Part shown: piece by piece, positions 34,061 to 45,915 of the stretch | Layout of the letters: each line of letters opens with the position of its first letter | Numbering within the stretch: the stretch's first letter is position 1 | Source of the DNA: Sepioteuthis lessoniana | Taxonomy: Eukaryota > Mollusca > Cephalopoda > Myopsida > Loliginidae | Assembly: GCA_963585895.1 (NCBI GenBank) | Contig: OY757904.1 | Span: forward strand, 22,811,037-22,875,036 | Length of the DNA stretch: 64,000 nt | Reading direction: 5' to 3' | Notes under the pieces: generated by a model | The model's database searches: none | What the model saw: only the letters and a program-made list of their open reading frames with translations | What the model was told of the DNA's origin: nothing | Position numbers and translations under genes: made by a program

Positions 34061-34698
34061 GTTATTCTAAAATCAAGAAAGTGCTCAAGTACTGACCAGT
34101 AGAGCTCGGTAAAATCTACGAGAAACTCATATCATCTTCATGTGCCGGCTTCATGTGTTAAAAGAAGAAAATGGTTAATAATTACTGGAATTTTCTTGGC
34201 GCAAAAAAATGCTGCATGACGCAGGAAGTAGGGAGATGAATGTAAAAAAAAAACAAAAACAAAAACAAAAAACAAACAAAACAAAACAAAACAAAAAAAA
34301 AAACACAAGCAAGTGAACTTTCCACTATTATAAAGTAAAATATCAAACATTTGTAATAAATTGGTCATCGGATTATAGAGTAGGACTAACGAACAGCAGT
34401 AAATTGTACAAGAAAAAGGAAAATAACAGCATTGAAACAAATTTCCAAAAGATTCAGCCAAAGGCTTGTCTATTTTAATTTGACGTATGAGAGTAGTTTA
34501 TATAAGCATATAAATGTTCTACACACCCAGATATTTATATAAAGATATTTCTCGGAAATGTTCCCTTGGTATCTAGATAGACATACAGACAATTCAAGGT
34601 TATTAATGCGAAGTTAACATTTATAGTCACATCCAGGAATCGAACTTATTTCTCTGATTTGACTTTTGCACCGAAATATACTTCACAGATATGCATCC

Positions 34699-34736
<38 letters not shown>

Positions 34737-35317
34737 TAGGTAGGTAGGTAGGTTGGTAGGTAGAGAGAGAGAGAGAGAGAGAGAGATGTACACAATTATA
34801 TTCGTGACTTTTTTTTATAATATTTTTTTTTCTTGAATCAAGAAAATGCTCAAATACAGTTTTTTTAATAGTCTATTTTTACTTGGAACCCACTGTTCAT
34901 GCGAAATGTTTTCGGAAATGGTAAGTCGAAAAATATCACGAAACCTGCGAAGAACATTTAAGATTAGCAGAAAGTGAAAAACGTAAAGAATTTGTTGAAA
35001 AATACTCAAAGGTGGAAAGAATGGAATAAATATACGAACGAAATGTAAGTTCTTTGGATGAAGAACGCCCCCCTACTCAACAAAAATAAAACGATGACAA
35101 GGATTATGAATGAAAGTTTTTCTTTTTGAATTCTAAATTCTGTCATAAAGTCATTGCGCTTACACTTACCAAGATAACATTTAAATTGATTTTTAAAGGA
35201 TGAAGTAAAATTGTTCTTGAAATCCTTTTACGTTGTCAAAATATTAAAATGTGACTGGATGTTGTATATGAATAAAGCCACGTCAACAGTTTCTAAACCT
35301 TGTCGACAGATCAAGTT
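34061..35317. other. No gene seen; low-complexity tracts
   Basis: A-rich tract at 34240-34310, and a compound (TA)n(TAGG)n(GA)n at 34702-34786. A 49-bp splice-like segment at 34872-34920 is discussed under rejected items. Confidence 0.45.
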
Positions 35318-35606
35318 TCAGAGGCGCTCTTCACGTAGTAGTTATAGTTGGAGGAAAGGAACTTCGTTGTCAGAGTTCGAAACCTAAACAAGACTGCTTT
35401 CATTTCATATACCTTAGAGAAAGCAAAGACTCCAACTATTCAATTCCAATCTATAAGTAAATAGTTGGGTGGACTGAGCTCTTTAACCTTGGTAAGGTAA
35501 GGCAAAAGGTTAAGGAGAAAAAAATCACTTAATCTAAACCAGTTGTAGTCCTCAAAATACTGATCTTGTGTCGTATTTTGCAGAGAGGCTTGGTAAATGT
35601 GGAAAT
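35318..35606 (+). repeat. SINE-A copy (divergent)
   Basis: Head with gagttcgaaacct (B-box), middle tctataagtaaatagttggg and ctttaaccttggtaaggta, end gaggcttggtaaatgtgg, in SINE-A order. Confidence 0.6.
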
Positions 35607-35714
35607 CGGGTTTTAAGCTGCCATCACGGGAAAATGATCAAAGAAAACAGCCTTTAAAATCCTTCCTTACTATTTACAAGTCCATATTTCACTAGTTAAC
35701 CTTGGAAATTGCAG

Positions 35715-35967
35715 GGTGTTCTCGTGGTGTAATAGTTAAAGCGATGGACAACGGAATCGTAGTACGCGAGTTCGTACCCCAGTCGCGCTATTACGTTCAC
35801 TTTCGGACAAATACCCTTGGGAAAGGTATGAACCCCCTTATCCTCCCAGCTATGGGTTAAATAAATAGTACCACTACTGTTCTTCTAGGAGAATGGCGTT
35901 GGCATTAAATAACCTAAAAAGAGTTGATATGCCATTAAACAAATAAACCAACCAAACCAAACCATTC
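35715..35967 (+). repeat. SINE-B copy with 10-bp target duplication
   Basis: Complete copy: A-box region gtggtgtaatagttaaagcg, B-box gcgagttcgtacccc, gcgctattacgttcactttc, cccttgggaaaggtatgaac, ctatgggttaaataaatag, then the hairpin ggcattaaataacc ... ggtt-like ... gatatgccatt and (aaacc)n tail. gaaattgcag is present at 35705-35714 and 35968-35977. Confidence 0.85.
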
Positions 35968-35977
35968 GAAATTGCAG

Positions 35978-36640
35978 TCCTGTTGGCTGAGACAGAAGAA
36001 TACACCGACAAAAATAAGACCCCACAACGTGTATCCTGGATATCACTGTAAACTATTTGATAGTAAGATTCCAGTCCTATAGATCTGGGGAATGTGGGGT
36101 ACTTCTTCATTGTCATTGCTCCCAGTTCCTCTTAGAGCTGATGTGTGAGAACCTGATATGGTCATATTTAGGGGTCAAATAGGACTATTTGACCATTTAA
36201 CTGTGTGCAAACTAGTGACATATGCTAAATCGAATTGATAGAAATAGAACCCTTTAACAATTTAATAGTGGGTAAACAAATGACTGAATTGTTAGTGATG
36301 CATAGGAATCCTTGGAAACGTTTAGCTATGTGCAAATAGTGATGCATAGGAATGACTGAATTGTTAGTGATGCATAGGAATCCTTGGAAACGTTTCGCTA
36401 TGTGCAAATAAAACTGTTTGTGTGGAATACTTGAAACCGTTTACTATTATGCAAAATAGGATTATTTGTATTACATAGCGATACTTGGAGACATTTGATT
36501 GTGTGCAAATGAATGAATTCTGTTGAATAGAATTATTAGCCTAAAATAGCAACTCTTGAAACTACTTTAGTGTCAGTAAGCAAATGATTAATATCAAATA
36601 GAAATATTTGTATTTGATAGCAATAATTGAAACCATTTAA
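35978..36640 (+). repeat. Composite repeat
   Basis: 5' end tcctgttggctgagacagaa, then aatgtggggtacttcttcat and the internal sub-repeats. A unit of about 72 bases (ctgaattgttagtgatgcat core) is exactly duplicated at 36282 and 36354. Confidence 0.7.
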
Positions 36641-36649
36641 CTGGTTGTT

Positions 36650-36960
36650 TATTTGTTTGTTTGGGTTTTATGGCATATTAGTATAAGTATAGTTTTCGTT
36701 TACATACAGTTAAATACCAGAATAGTTCTATTTCAAAGAATTCAGTTTAGCATTTAAAAACAGTTCCATTTTAAACCATTCAATTTAGCATCGGTATGCT
36801 GTTTAAATGTCCAAATAGTCCAATTTTAAGCAATTCAGTTTAGCATAAGTACTCAGTTTAGTTCTATTTGACCTATAGATAGGACCCCAGCAGGTATTAC
36901 CACTCCGGGCAGAGTGGAACTGGAAGCGATGGCAATGAAGGAAAACTCCTCATTCTTAAC
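36650..36960 (-). repeat. Composite repeat, opposite orientation
   Basis: Starts with tttgggttttatggcatatt tail, passes through agtttagcataagtactcag, ttctatttgacctatagata and ctccgggcagagtgg. Confidence 0.7.
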
Positions 36961-37484
36961 TGAATAGAAACAATAGATATAGTTGTGCGTAAACAATTTG
37001 GCCCAAATTCATTTTAAAATAAAATTACCTACGAACTATTCACTCACAAAGGATATATCTATAACTGTTTAACTGTGTGAATTGGATATATGATCAACTA
37101 TCAAGTTTTTGTAACGACTCATTTTGGTTTTCGTGAATATAGTTATTTAAACCTTCAAGCGATCATGTTTGTATTTTTATGAACCACGTTCAAAATACAA
37201 AATATACCCAATGGTAACAGATTTCATAATGAAAAATTCCAGTCTTATTTCTGGAAGAAGTAAGAAACGAATAACCAATAATCACTGGGCATTTACCAAG
37301 CATTTAATATTGATCGAAAAAAGAATAATTAATAATATTGTAATTTAGAGAATATAATAAAGAGTATTTATGTCAATAAAAATAACAGATTTTGATTCTT
37401 GGGGCAAATGTTATTATTATTTTGTAAATGTTTTTTTTTGTATTTTAAATGTTCACAAATATAATTAGTTTTTTTTTTGTATAC
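36961..37484. other. Unassigned AT-rich sequence
   Basis: No repeat recognised. It would be intron if the candidate exon at 37485 is real. Confidence 0.4.
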
Positions 37485-37520
37485 CTTGGTCACAAAGTCG
37501 GTCCAGTTTGAAATCAAATC
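37485..37520 (-). CDS. Candidate 36-bp microexon of an unidentified host gene
   Basis: Minus strand: acceptor taatctgcag, 36 bases, donor gtatac after AAG. The first frame reads DLISNWTDFVTK with phase 0 at both ends; the second frame has a stop. GC content is clearly above the surrounding AT-rich DNA. It fits in frame after the candidate exon at 45426-45450. The donor is less typical than GTAAGT. No protein family recognised; the exon status is inference from splice signals and composition. Confidence 0.4.
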
Positions 37521-37758
37521 CTGCAGATTAAATATTATTGTTAACAAATATTTTTTACTGAAAATGTATCGATGTTTGAAGTTGTAAAATGTCCGATTTT
37601 CAAAGCTCCAACTGAAGTATTCGATATGGAGACAGTGAATCACAGAGTTCTCAGAAATATATGGAAGCTAAACAACAACGCTACAAGATTTAAGTAGTAA
37701 TCCAAGAAAGTTTTAAAAAAAAATTATTTATCTATGCACACAGGTGAGAGTGCTTAAT

Positions 37759-38057
37759 GATATTTACCAACCCCTCCGCTCGAGCAGGATATGACACAAG
37801 GTCAGTTTTTTAAGCGGAGTTTAACAGGTTTGAATTCAGACTTTTCTTTCTCCTAGACTAGTTGCATCACCAAGGCTGAAGAACCTAGTCTGCCCTACTA
37901 TTTACTCATAGCTGGAGGGAGAATAATTGGATTCATACATTTCCCAAGGGTATTAGTGCTATGTGAAATGTAACCAGTCTCGTCCAGGATTTGAACTCGT
38001 ATCGCCGTGTTCATTTCCTACGACGATAACCATTACTCCATGGGCACCTCCATCTCT
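37759..38057 (-). repeat. SINE-A copy with 18-bp target duplication
   Basis: caggtgagagtgcttaat flanks the element at 37741-37758 and 38058-38075. Reverse complement: gaggtgcccatggagtaatg, gagttcaaatcctgg (B-box), cccttgggaaatgtatgaat, cctcccagctatgagt-like middle, gcttaaaaaactgacc, end cggaggggttggtaaata. Inserted into the minisatellite that follows. Confidence 0.88.
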
Positions 38058-38425
38058 CAGGTGAGAGTGCTTAATAAACGTAAATGTGTTTGGGATATGA
38101 CGAGAGAGGGCTTAATATACATAGATACGTTCGGAATTAGACTAAATAGTATCTAATACATACGAACATGTTGGAAATATGAAGAAAGAGTGTTTAATAC
38201 ACACACGTAGGTTTGGAATAGGACTAAAGATGAGAGTGCTTGATAAATGTAAATATGTTTGGAATATGACGAAAGGGTACTTAATATGCATAAACATGTT
38301 TGGAGTTTTACTAAATACTAATTTTGATAACTGTCTAATACGCATGAATATGTTTGGAATACGAAGAAAGAATGTTTGATACACACGAATATGTTCGAAA
38401 TATGACTCACGATGTTTGATATTTA
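38058..38425 (+). repeat. Minisatellite with about 41-bp units
   Basis: Diverged units with atgtttggaatatgacgaaa and gtgcttaatacacata-like parts repeat about eight times. Unit length of 41 is not a multiple of three, so the open minus-strand frame across it is incidental. Confidence 0.75.
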
Positions 38426-39346
38426 CATATACCAATTATGTATGTAACCCGCAGAGGTATGGGGAAAATTGTCACCTCCAAATTACTGTGTATTCATGTA
38501 GACATTTTCAGTTCTTTTGCAAGGCGAAATTTGGGTATAATCGATGTTTCTTTAATGAAAATTAGACTGTTTTCGCAAAAAGCTGCGCATAATACTTGAT
38601 GATTCCTTGCTAGAAGAGATATAAGCATATTAGAAATGTATGTTTTGATAGTTCAGGAATGTCAACATAAAAAATAAAGTTATTTGCGGCGATTTTTATC
38701 TAGAAAGTTGCCGAACAGATTTTATGGGATTACAATCTCTACTAATCTTTGTCCAGCTGTAAGAGATTTAGCATTATGATAAAGATTTTCTTAATCAGTG
38801 ATTCTTTGTTGAGACTTCTTTAAACTAATTTTTTCACAACTTGCTCTATTTTCAATGAGTTGTTTATCAATATCGTGGCATATTTTTCCTCTTGTATGAC
38901 ACGAAATCTCTCAACAAGTTATTGTATATTTGATTCTCATCTGTGCCTGCATTATCTTGATGGGATTGCAATATGCCTATATGACTATAAATAACCTGAA
39001 CTTGCATTCTAAAGGTGGAAGCTTCTGTCATAGAATTTTAAACAGTTTCTCATTTTCTAATTGTATGAAAAGAATGCATGCATCATTAAGTAGGTATTTT
39101 GTGCCCTTGAGCAGATTTCAGATAATTGAAGCTTTTTACCCAGGAACCAGAAGCAGAGTGGTTTTTAAAATATATTTTTTTCATTTTTTAGCAGATTCAT
39201 TACTACATCGTAGGTGCCATGAACAGTTAGTGCTATAATAGCCGATGCATTTTTTGCTGGAAAACTTGCAGCATTGCTTTTTATTTTTTTTATTGAAGCT
39301 TGACCGTATCCTTTGTAAACATATTTAAAGATACTTTACAATTTTT
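38426..39346. other. Unassigned sequence
   Basis: Only short frames; a 102-codon plus frame at 38930-39238 has no recognised motif and no supporting context. Confidence 0.4.
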
Positions 39347-39705
39347 CATGGAGGTGCGCTCGGCATAACCAGTAATTGTTGAAGGAAATGGAGTTGAAGA
39401 TCGGAGTTCAAATCCTGGACGAAGCTTTTTGCATTTTACTTCGCGCTAATTACCAAGGAAAAGGCATGAACCTATATAGTTCTTCTCAACTATGAGTAAA
39501 TAGTAGAGCAGACTAGGTTATTTTGCCTGAATGAGGTTGTTTGCGTTTCTCTTCACGCTTGTTCACTTGAGAAATGTATCCAGATATTTTTCAACAAGGA
39601 GTAAATTATCGGGTAGAATGAGAATTCTAAATTTAAACCAGCCGTACTCCGCCTATAATTAGCCTTGCGTGACATCTTGGCAGGAGGGGTTGGGTAAATA
39701 CACAC
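39347..39705 (+). repeat. SINE-A copy (old)
   Basis: ggaggtgcgctcggcataac, gagttcaaatcctggacga (B-box), acctatatagttcttctcaa, atgagtaaatagtagagcag, end gaggggttgggtaaatac. It carries an internal second 3' segment, so parts are duplicated. Confidence 0.65.
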
Positions 39706-39784
39706 ATTTATTTTATGATATCTTCATTTAGAGTCCTCTTTTTGTTTAAGAGGAGAAAAATAATGTATATGCTTTACTGTATAA

Positions 39785-40025
39785 TGATAGATTGATTGAT
39801 TTAAACGGTGCGTCAACCTATCTAGGGTTATTTTATGCCTAGAGGTTAGGGAATCGCCTTCATTCTACATTTATATTTACATTTTTGTGTAGTTGTTTCT
39901 TAAGGTGTTTAGCAGCTATTCCTATTTCATGCAAATGGTCGTACAGGAAATGGACACGACGACACGAGTTCAAATCTTGGACGGGGCTGATTGCATTTCA
40001 CATTGCACTTATACCATTTTGGAAC
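39785..40025 (+). repeat. Anonymous dispersed repeat plus SINE-A 5' fragment
   Basis: 39800-39870 (ggttattttatgcctagagg, ttagggaatcg) matches 44040-44075 and more weakly 52200-52290. 39940-40020 is a SINE-A head (aggaaatggacacgacgaca, gagttcaaatcttgga). Confidence 0.5.
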
Positions 40026-40918
40026 AGAGCACGTGGTTGGTTTTTCAAATATTCGAATTTGACAAGGGTAGTAAAATTATTTTTTAAAACACCGACTTGG
40101 ATTCTTTTCTTCAATATTTGAATTTTTAGACAAGTTATTTTTTTGGAACAGAACACGTAAATAATTTTCCTCAATATTTAAATTTTTTAACGACAAAATA
40201 TTTTTTCGGTATTTAAAAACGAACCAGCGTAAAGAAAATATGCTAGCTTCACACATGGGGTTCGGGAATATTTCTCTCTTCTCCTTTCTTTTTGCGCTTA
40301 TTTTATTTTTGGCGAAATCACTTTGTGTTTAGTAAAATTGCCGCAAACGTTTTAGAAAAATTGTAAGAATTATGTTTGGAAAAATTTCAAGAACTATGTT
40401 TTCAGCAAAATATGGGTAATTTTAACGACTACCTCATATGGATCAGAAGAAAGAATATACAACGCAAGCAGATTTTCAAACACTTTTATATATGAAGTGC
40501 GAAAAGGTTGCTAAATACATTTTCCTTTACTGTGCAATCGCCATCGTGGACATAAAGTTAAATTTACAAATGAACTCTGGGTTGGACTGAATGTTCTGCT
40601 TGTCTTACTTGTATACGTTTCTGGTTCTTTTAGGGTTGTCGGTTTAAAAGGACTTCAGTCGCTTGCTTACAGTCAGGCTCAAATGTCCGTCCACGTACTG
40701 ATTTGCCTGCTTAGCGAGAACCGGTTGGCCCACCTACTCGGCAGCTGGGTCTGCCTTGTTATCTCGCCTCTTATTCAAACTTTCTGCTGTATGACTGCCC
40801 CCTACTTCCGGTACTTGCTCTTCGGGGGACAAAATGTTACGGGGATAACCCATATTTATCATAATATCACCTAATTAGGGATGAAGTGGGGTGGAGTGGG
40901 GCGCTTTTGGAACCCCAG

Positions 40919-40954
<36 letters not shown>

Positions 40955-40957
40955 TAT
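40026..40957. other. No gene seen; GC-richer block at 40640-40910
   Basis: The block has only overlapping short frames. A (TA)n(CA)n tract lies at 40919-40960. Otherwise anonymous AT-rich DNA. Confidence 0.4.
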
Positions 40958-41220
40958 ATAGGTTTTTGATTTGGTCTCTGTTTCTCCTTTAGGGACTGGG
41001 ATGTGAATGCAAAATGAGGAAACGAACATACGCGACGAAACCGTCACTCAAAAAACGGAAACGCTCAGCACGTGGTGTTCATTGTCAATTTATTCTTTCT
41101 TTCACGGCTTCAAAGATCGAAAGGACAGAAATTAAAACAACGAAAGTCCTGACACTGAAAGACGAGTAGTGCCTTTGGGGGTTTCCCTCCACAATGGATA
41201 AACAGTCTCACCGATATAGC
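40958..41220 (+). repeat. Dispersed repeat G, copy 1
   Basis: ggtttttgatttggtctctg, tctcctttagggactgg, cttcaaagatcgaa, ttaaaacaacgaaagtcctg and gggtttccctcc recur in the same order at 41743-42010. Both copies follow a TA tract. Family unknown. Confidence 0.65.
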
Positions 41221-41697
41221 AGCTGACCACCTTACATAATAAGTCAACAAAATATTAAAAAAAAAATTTCAGATTTATGATAGATATTGAAATCAACCTC
41301 TGTATATAAGACAATATGAGTTGAACTCTTTCATAGTCCTGTTAATTCAATCAGGAATTCGCTGTTCTGGAATGTATGCCAATTTGCCATTCTAACCCCA
41401 TTTTTTTTAAAAGAAAAAGTTAACACATTAGCTCGAAATAGACATATCTGAGTTCAAATTTTAGTTGCGACTTGGAAAATTCAGGATCTTTTGCATTATT
41501 GTAATAAAAAATCACAGAGGTGCGAATAGATAAGGTATAAAATATCCAGCTAATGAAAGAAACATAATCTAATAGAATTTAACATTCTTTTTCGGTTGGC
41601 TATAACAAATATATCCTTGATTTAACTCTCCCAGACGAGGCCTATGTTGTGACAAAGGTCAGGAGATGACACCCATTTAAGGCGGAAGCGGAAGTGG

Positions 41698-41700
<3 letters not shown>
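41221..41700. other. Unassigned AT-rich sequence
   Basis: Nothing recognised; followed by a TA tract at 41701-41744. Confidence 0.4.
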
Positions 41701-41742
<42 letters not shown>

Positions 41743-41748
<6 letters not shown>

Positions 41749-42010
41749 TTTTGGAATTCCGACTCTTTTTCTCCTTTGGTGGCTGAAATGTTAGAATAAA
41801 AAAGAACTAGGTACGAATCAAAGATACGAGAAGAGACAGTTCCTTAAAAGCACGAAGAATTCGGTAGTGTCGTTAATCCATTTCGTCCATCTTCCACGGT
41901 TTCAGAGATTGAACAGAGAGAATAAAACAACCCTAACACTAAATATCCTGTTGGGTTTTTGCGTTTTTCCCTCCTCTATTAACGAATAACCATCATTGAC
42001 TTTAGCTGTC
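41743..42010 (+). repeat. Dispersed repeat G, copy 2
   Basis: agtttttggaattccgactc, tctcctttggtggctg, tttcagagattgaa, ataaaacaaccctaacac and gtttttccctcc align with copy 1. Confidence 0.65.
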
Positions 42011-42334
42011 ACCGGTGACTACGCAGCAGTTTTTATTTTCTGGATTGCTTTATTTTCCCCAATGAACACGGCAGCGATTTCATTATTTGTAAGAATATTG
42101 CATTGCCTCATCTAAGAACCTCATTTAAAATGCCATTAATATCTTCGGAGAACTTCGTATTCTTCGATTTCATATGACTGTTGTTCTAACTCTACCAAGA
42201 TTATTCAAACTTAAAGTTTAATGTTAGCTGTAGTACTACTATAAAAACGTGTTGAAAAGTTTTTTTTTTTGATATATTGTTATTTAATGACTTATCATTA
42301 CAACTACCACCACCATCATGTTAATTGAAGTATG

Positions 42335-43355
42335 GTTGGGTTGGGTTTGTTTGCTTTGGTTTTATGGCCAATCAACCATTGTTGGTTATTTAATGCAAAA
42401 TCCTCTTTATACATATATATTAAATATATATGATTTGGTTTGATTTGGTTTTATGGCCTATCAACCATTGTTGGGTATTTAATGCAAAATCCTTTTTATA
42501 CATACATATTAAATATATATGATTTGGTTTGCTTTGGTTTTATAGGATATCAACCATTGTTCGTAATTTAATGCCAAATCCTCTTTATTCATATCATATG
42601 ATTTGTAAACCCATGATTTGTTGATGACATTTTTAAACGAGCCAGAGCTCATTTATTTGCATACACTTATACAAATGATTTGTAAGTCAATAGTTTGTAG
42701 GTTGTCTAATTTTCAATGAGTTAGAGTTATTTTTGCACACACGTATGACTATTGATTGCACACAGTTAAAAATTTCAAAATATTCTCACACAAATAGTTC
42801 TATTTCGTATTTATCATTTGTTTTCACTCACTCCCATAGTTTTTTATATTGCTAATATGAAAAGTTTTATTGGCACACGTTTAAATACTTTTAAACATCG
42901 CTGTGTAACACTAAGAATACACAGTCAAAAAGTTGCAAGTATTCCGAATCAACACTAATAATTCTTGTTAACTTTACTCGTCCATTTGCACACAGTTAAA
43001 TTGTTTCAAGTATTGCTATGTCTAACTATCAATTTAAATAAATATCAATCATTTCTTGACATACATTTAAATGTTTAAACACTTCTATTTCTAATAATTC
43101 GATTTAGCATGAGTCATTGGTTTGCATACTGTTTAAATGTCAAACAGTTCTGTTTGACACATAGATAGGACATTACTAGGTGTAACCACTCCAGGTCAGA
43201 GTGGACCTGGAAGTGAATGCAATGAAAGGGTATTCCATCTTCCTCAAAGCTCCAGGTCTGAAGCCTAACCATCGGATTGTTTAGTATCATAAACTGGACA
43301 TTCTTTGAGTGGGGGATGCAGTCGGTACATTTATAGTTCCAGCCGATTGGGCATA
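42335..43355 (-). repeat. Composite repeat, longest copy, with triplicated 3' tail
   Basis: Reverse orientation. The tail block (tggttttatggccaatcaac, ttatttaatgcaaaatcc, attaaatatatatgattt) is present three times, about 95 bp apart, at 42350, 42445 and 42535. The internal sub-repeats follow, then ttctgtttgacacatagata, aggtcagagtggacctgg and the 5' region ending near gatgcagtcgg. Confidence 0.8.
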
Positions 43356-43585
43356 AAGAAATTTATTGACAGATCATGGTAGAGGTTACCTCAATTGAAA
43401 CAGGCTCGAGAAAATTTTAGTTTTGAGTTTAGCAGTGGCAGTCCGGCAGTAAGACAAAGTAGACATTCTTTTGGGGATTTTAACTTTGATTGATAGCAAT
43501 TATTCTGAAGCACACAATATATTCTTCGTTGTTTCTTTGTTGATCAGAACTGGACCTTTGTTGCTTTTAATATTAATAAAGGAGG

Positions 43586-43589
<4 letters not shown>

Positions 43590-43617
<28 letters not shown>

Positions 43618-43655
43618 CTACTACTACTACTACTACTACTACTACAACAAATACA
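43590..43655. repeat. (CAA)n(CTA)n trinucleotide repeat
   Basis: About 9 CAA and 9 CTA units. They translate as poly-Q/poly-L in the overlapping 88-codon frame, which is not a gene. Confidence 0.9.
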
Positions 43656-44160
43656 ACTAATAATAATAATGACAATAATAAATTTATATCTATTTATTTA
43701 TATTGCTGTAATGCACAAACATGTTAAATGTTTTTGAATACACAAGTCATATCGAAAATATCGAGACTGAATCTGTAATTACAAAGATAGAAATTAACAA
43801 TGAATGAAATATTAATTTAATTCATAGTCCTCTTTGAATTCTTATGCAAGTGACTTTTCCTTTGGTCGAAGCACCTTGAAACTTTTCTTATGGCATCGTG
43901 GTAAGCTATGCTGTCGTCTTTCTTTTAATCTTCTTCACGTACTCAAATCTTATTTTCTGTTTAGAAAAGAAAAAAAAGTTTTATGAATCTATTTCTGGTT
44001 AGTTTCTATTCATAAACATATTTTAAAGGCTTGTCAATCAATTCCAGGTTATTTTATGTCTAGAAGCTTGGGAATCGTGTTCAGTGTACTGTAGTGTAGT
44101 TTTTACTTTAGATTTTTTTTCACTCGGTCAGATCGAATACGAAGAATTTTAAAACCTATG
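43656..44160. other. Unassigned sequence
   Basis: Contains a short match to the anonymous repeat of 39800 near 44030-44110. Nothing else recognised. Confidence 0.4.
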
Positions 44161-44275
44161 TATTTGACCTATACATAGGACCCTAATAATTGCAACATCT
44201 TCAGATATAAGTGGAAATAAAGGGATACTTTTCACACCCCAGATCTTTAGAAATGGAGTCTCACTTTTACATGCA
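44160..44275 (-). repeat. Composite repeat, internal fragment
   Basis: tatttgacctatacatagga, ataagtggaa and aatggagtctcac align with the family. Confidence 0.55.
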
Positions 44276-44351
44276 GTTATGGCAGACAAAGAATAAGAAA
44301 ATATATATAGAGAGAGAGATGCGCAGGTGTGTATATATATGTACTTATATA

Positions 44352-44354
<3 letters not shown>

Positions 44355-44392
<38 letters not shown>
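44355..44392. repeat. (TA)n microsatellite
   Basis: About 18 TA units. Confidence 0.9.
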
Positions 44393-44399
<7 letters not shown>

Positions 44400-44651
44400 A
44401 AAACTAATATAGATTTGCATATTCATCGATAATACGCCTGCGTATCTCCATATATATGTATTGATATAAATGTATACATATGTAAAGATTTATGCACGCA
44501 TGCACACTTTTAAATGCAGTTTAATGTCATATGGAGATCGCCCTCATATTTTGGAAGTTTTAACTCTTTCCGTTGGATAGGGACCATATATTCTAAACTC
44601 CTTCGATTAACCTCGTTAAGTTGTAGGATTCTACCCTTGTGCAGCCTTGCG

Positions 44652-45069
44652 TTTTTTTCCAGCTCTGGCTTCATGATATTTGTCTAAAATTAGAACTGAA
44701 TTGTTTCGACTTCGAACAAATGTTGAGATAGCAGTGTAAACGTCTAGATATCATCGATTCTTTATATGTATTGCACAACAATTAACACATCTTCGTTTAA
44801 AGTTTAAAAAAATCAAACTTCAATCTCGTTACTTTTTCATCGAACCTTGTATATATGTTTTTTTTTTTCCAGCTCTGGCTTCATGGTATTTGTCTAAAAT
44901 TGGAACTGAATTGTTTCGACTTCGAACAAATGTTGAGATAGCAGTGTAAACGTCTAGATATCATCGATTCTTTATATGTATTGCACAACAATTAACACAT
45001 CTTCGTTTAAAGTTTAAAAAAAACAAACTTCAATCTCGTTATTTTTTTATCGAAACTTGTATATACGTT
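44652..45069 (+). repeat. Tandem duplication, 210-bp unit
   Basis: 44652-44860 and 44861-45069 are nearly identical, from ttttttccagctctggcttc to a cttgtatatacgttt end, with only a few substitutions. A recent duplication of anonymous DNA. Confidence 0.9.
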
Positions 45070-45237
45070 TGCTCATCACTTATTGAAATATTTTTGTAAT
45101 AAAATGTGAAAATCTTCTTAACAGAAGAGTAAAAGAAATAAAAAGAAAAATATTAATTCTTGTATAAATATAATGATACAAGCGAAATACAATGAAAAAG
45201 AAAGAAAGCGATTAGAATCAGGAAAAAAGGAAAAAAT

Positions 45238-45255
45238 TCAGAGAGAGGGAGGGAG

Positions 45256-45295
<40 letters not shown>

Positions 45296-45330
45296 AAGGA
45301 AGGAAGGAAGAAAGGAAGGAAGGAAAGAAG
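45238..45330. repeat. (GA)n/(GGAA)n purine tract
   Basis: GA units followed by GGAA units. Confidence 0.9.
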
Positions 45331-45425
45331 GAAGTGAGATTAAACATAATGTGTCTGTATACATTTAAACTCGTTCGAACTTCAAAATAATGTAAGCTTC
45401 TGTTGTCATGGTAATAGAAACTTAC

Positions 45426-45450
45426 CTCGACAATGCTGTCGTCTGGTTCT
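45426..45450 (-). CDS. Candidate 25-bp microexon of an unidentified host gene
   Basis: Minus strand: a 15-T tract, then gctttcgtttcag acceptor, 25 bases, and a perfect GTAAGT donor. With one base taken from the previous exon it reads EPDDSIVE and ends in phase 0; the frame with two leading bases reads NQTTALS. It is about half GC in an AT-rich setting. Splice signals are among the strongest seen in the window. Exon status is inference; no family recognised. Confidence 0.45.
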
Positions 45451-45721
45451 CTGAAACGAAAGCAAAAAAAAAAAAAAAGAATGAAAGAATGTATGGCATG
45501 AGTACATGAATAATGCAAGCAGAATAATATGTTATCTATAGACTTAACACTCTTACACACAGAGGAAAGAACAAGCAGAATAGTAGAGATTCTATTGAAA
45601 CGTTGTGTAAATTTAACACCTAAGTTAGATTTTATCGCAAATATCACGTCCTTTCGCCAGACGAAGACATGGACATGCTTAACTTTCGCTCAACTTACAC
45701 AGAAAATATTCTTTTGCGCAA

Positions 45722-45724
<3 letters not shown>

Positions 45725-45767
<43 letters not shown>
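45725..45767. repeat. (TA)n microsatellite
   Basis: About 21 TA units. A further (CA)n tract with a (TA)n end lies at 45870-45939. Confidence 0.9.
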
Positions 45768-45769
<2 letters not shown>

Positions 45770-45865
45770 TTTATAAAATCAATATAGATTTGCAAAATGA
45801 TGGATGTGTGCCAGTGCATTTGCATATATTTGTATTGATGTAAATGTATGCCTACGTACATGTGT

Positions 45866-45915
<50 letters not shown>

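Noticed and set aside
34872-34920. Possible plus-strand exon: T-rich acceptor ttttttttaatag and GTAAGT donor around 49 bases
   Set aside because: All three frames are open, so the sequence gives no frame information, the composition is not distinct, and no partner exon lies nearby on that strand.
38142-38435. 97-codon minus-strand frame with repeated IPNIF-like pieces
   Set aside because: Underlying unit is about 41 bp, not a multiple of three, so the repeat is not a protein repeat.
40671-40697. Possible minus-strand 27-bp exon (YVDGHLSLT) between two better candidates
   Set aside because: Phase fits, but the acceptor lacks a pyrimidine tract and the local block is generally GC-richer, so an open frame is expected by chance.
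43590-43655. Poly-glutamine/poly-leucine protein
   Set aside because: Direct translation of (CAA)n(CTA)n with no coding context.
45153-45647. 164-codon minus-strand frame as a single gene
   Set aside because: Half of it is translation of (GA)n and poly-T tracts; only the splice-bounded 25 bases inside it are kept as a candidate exon.
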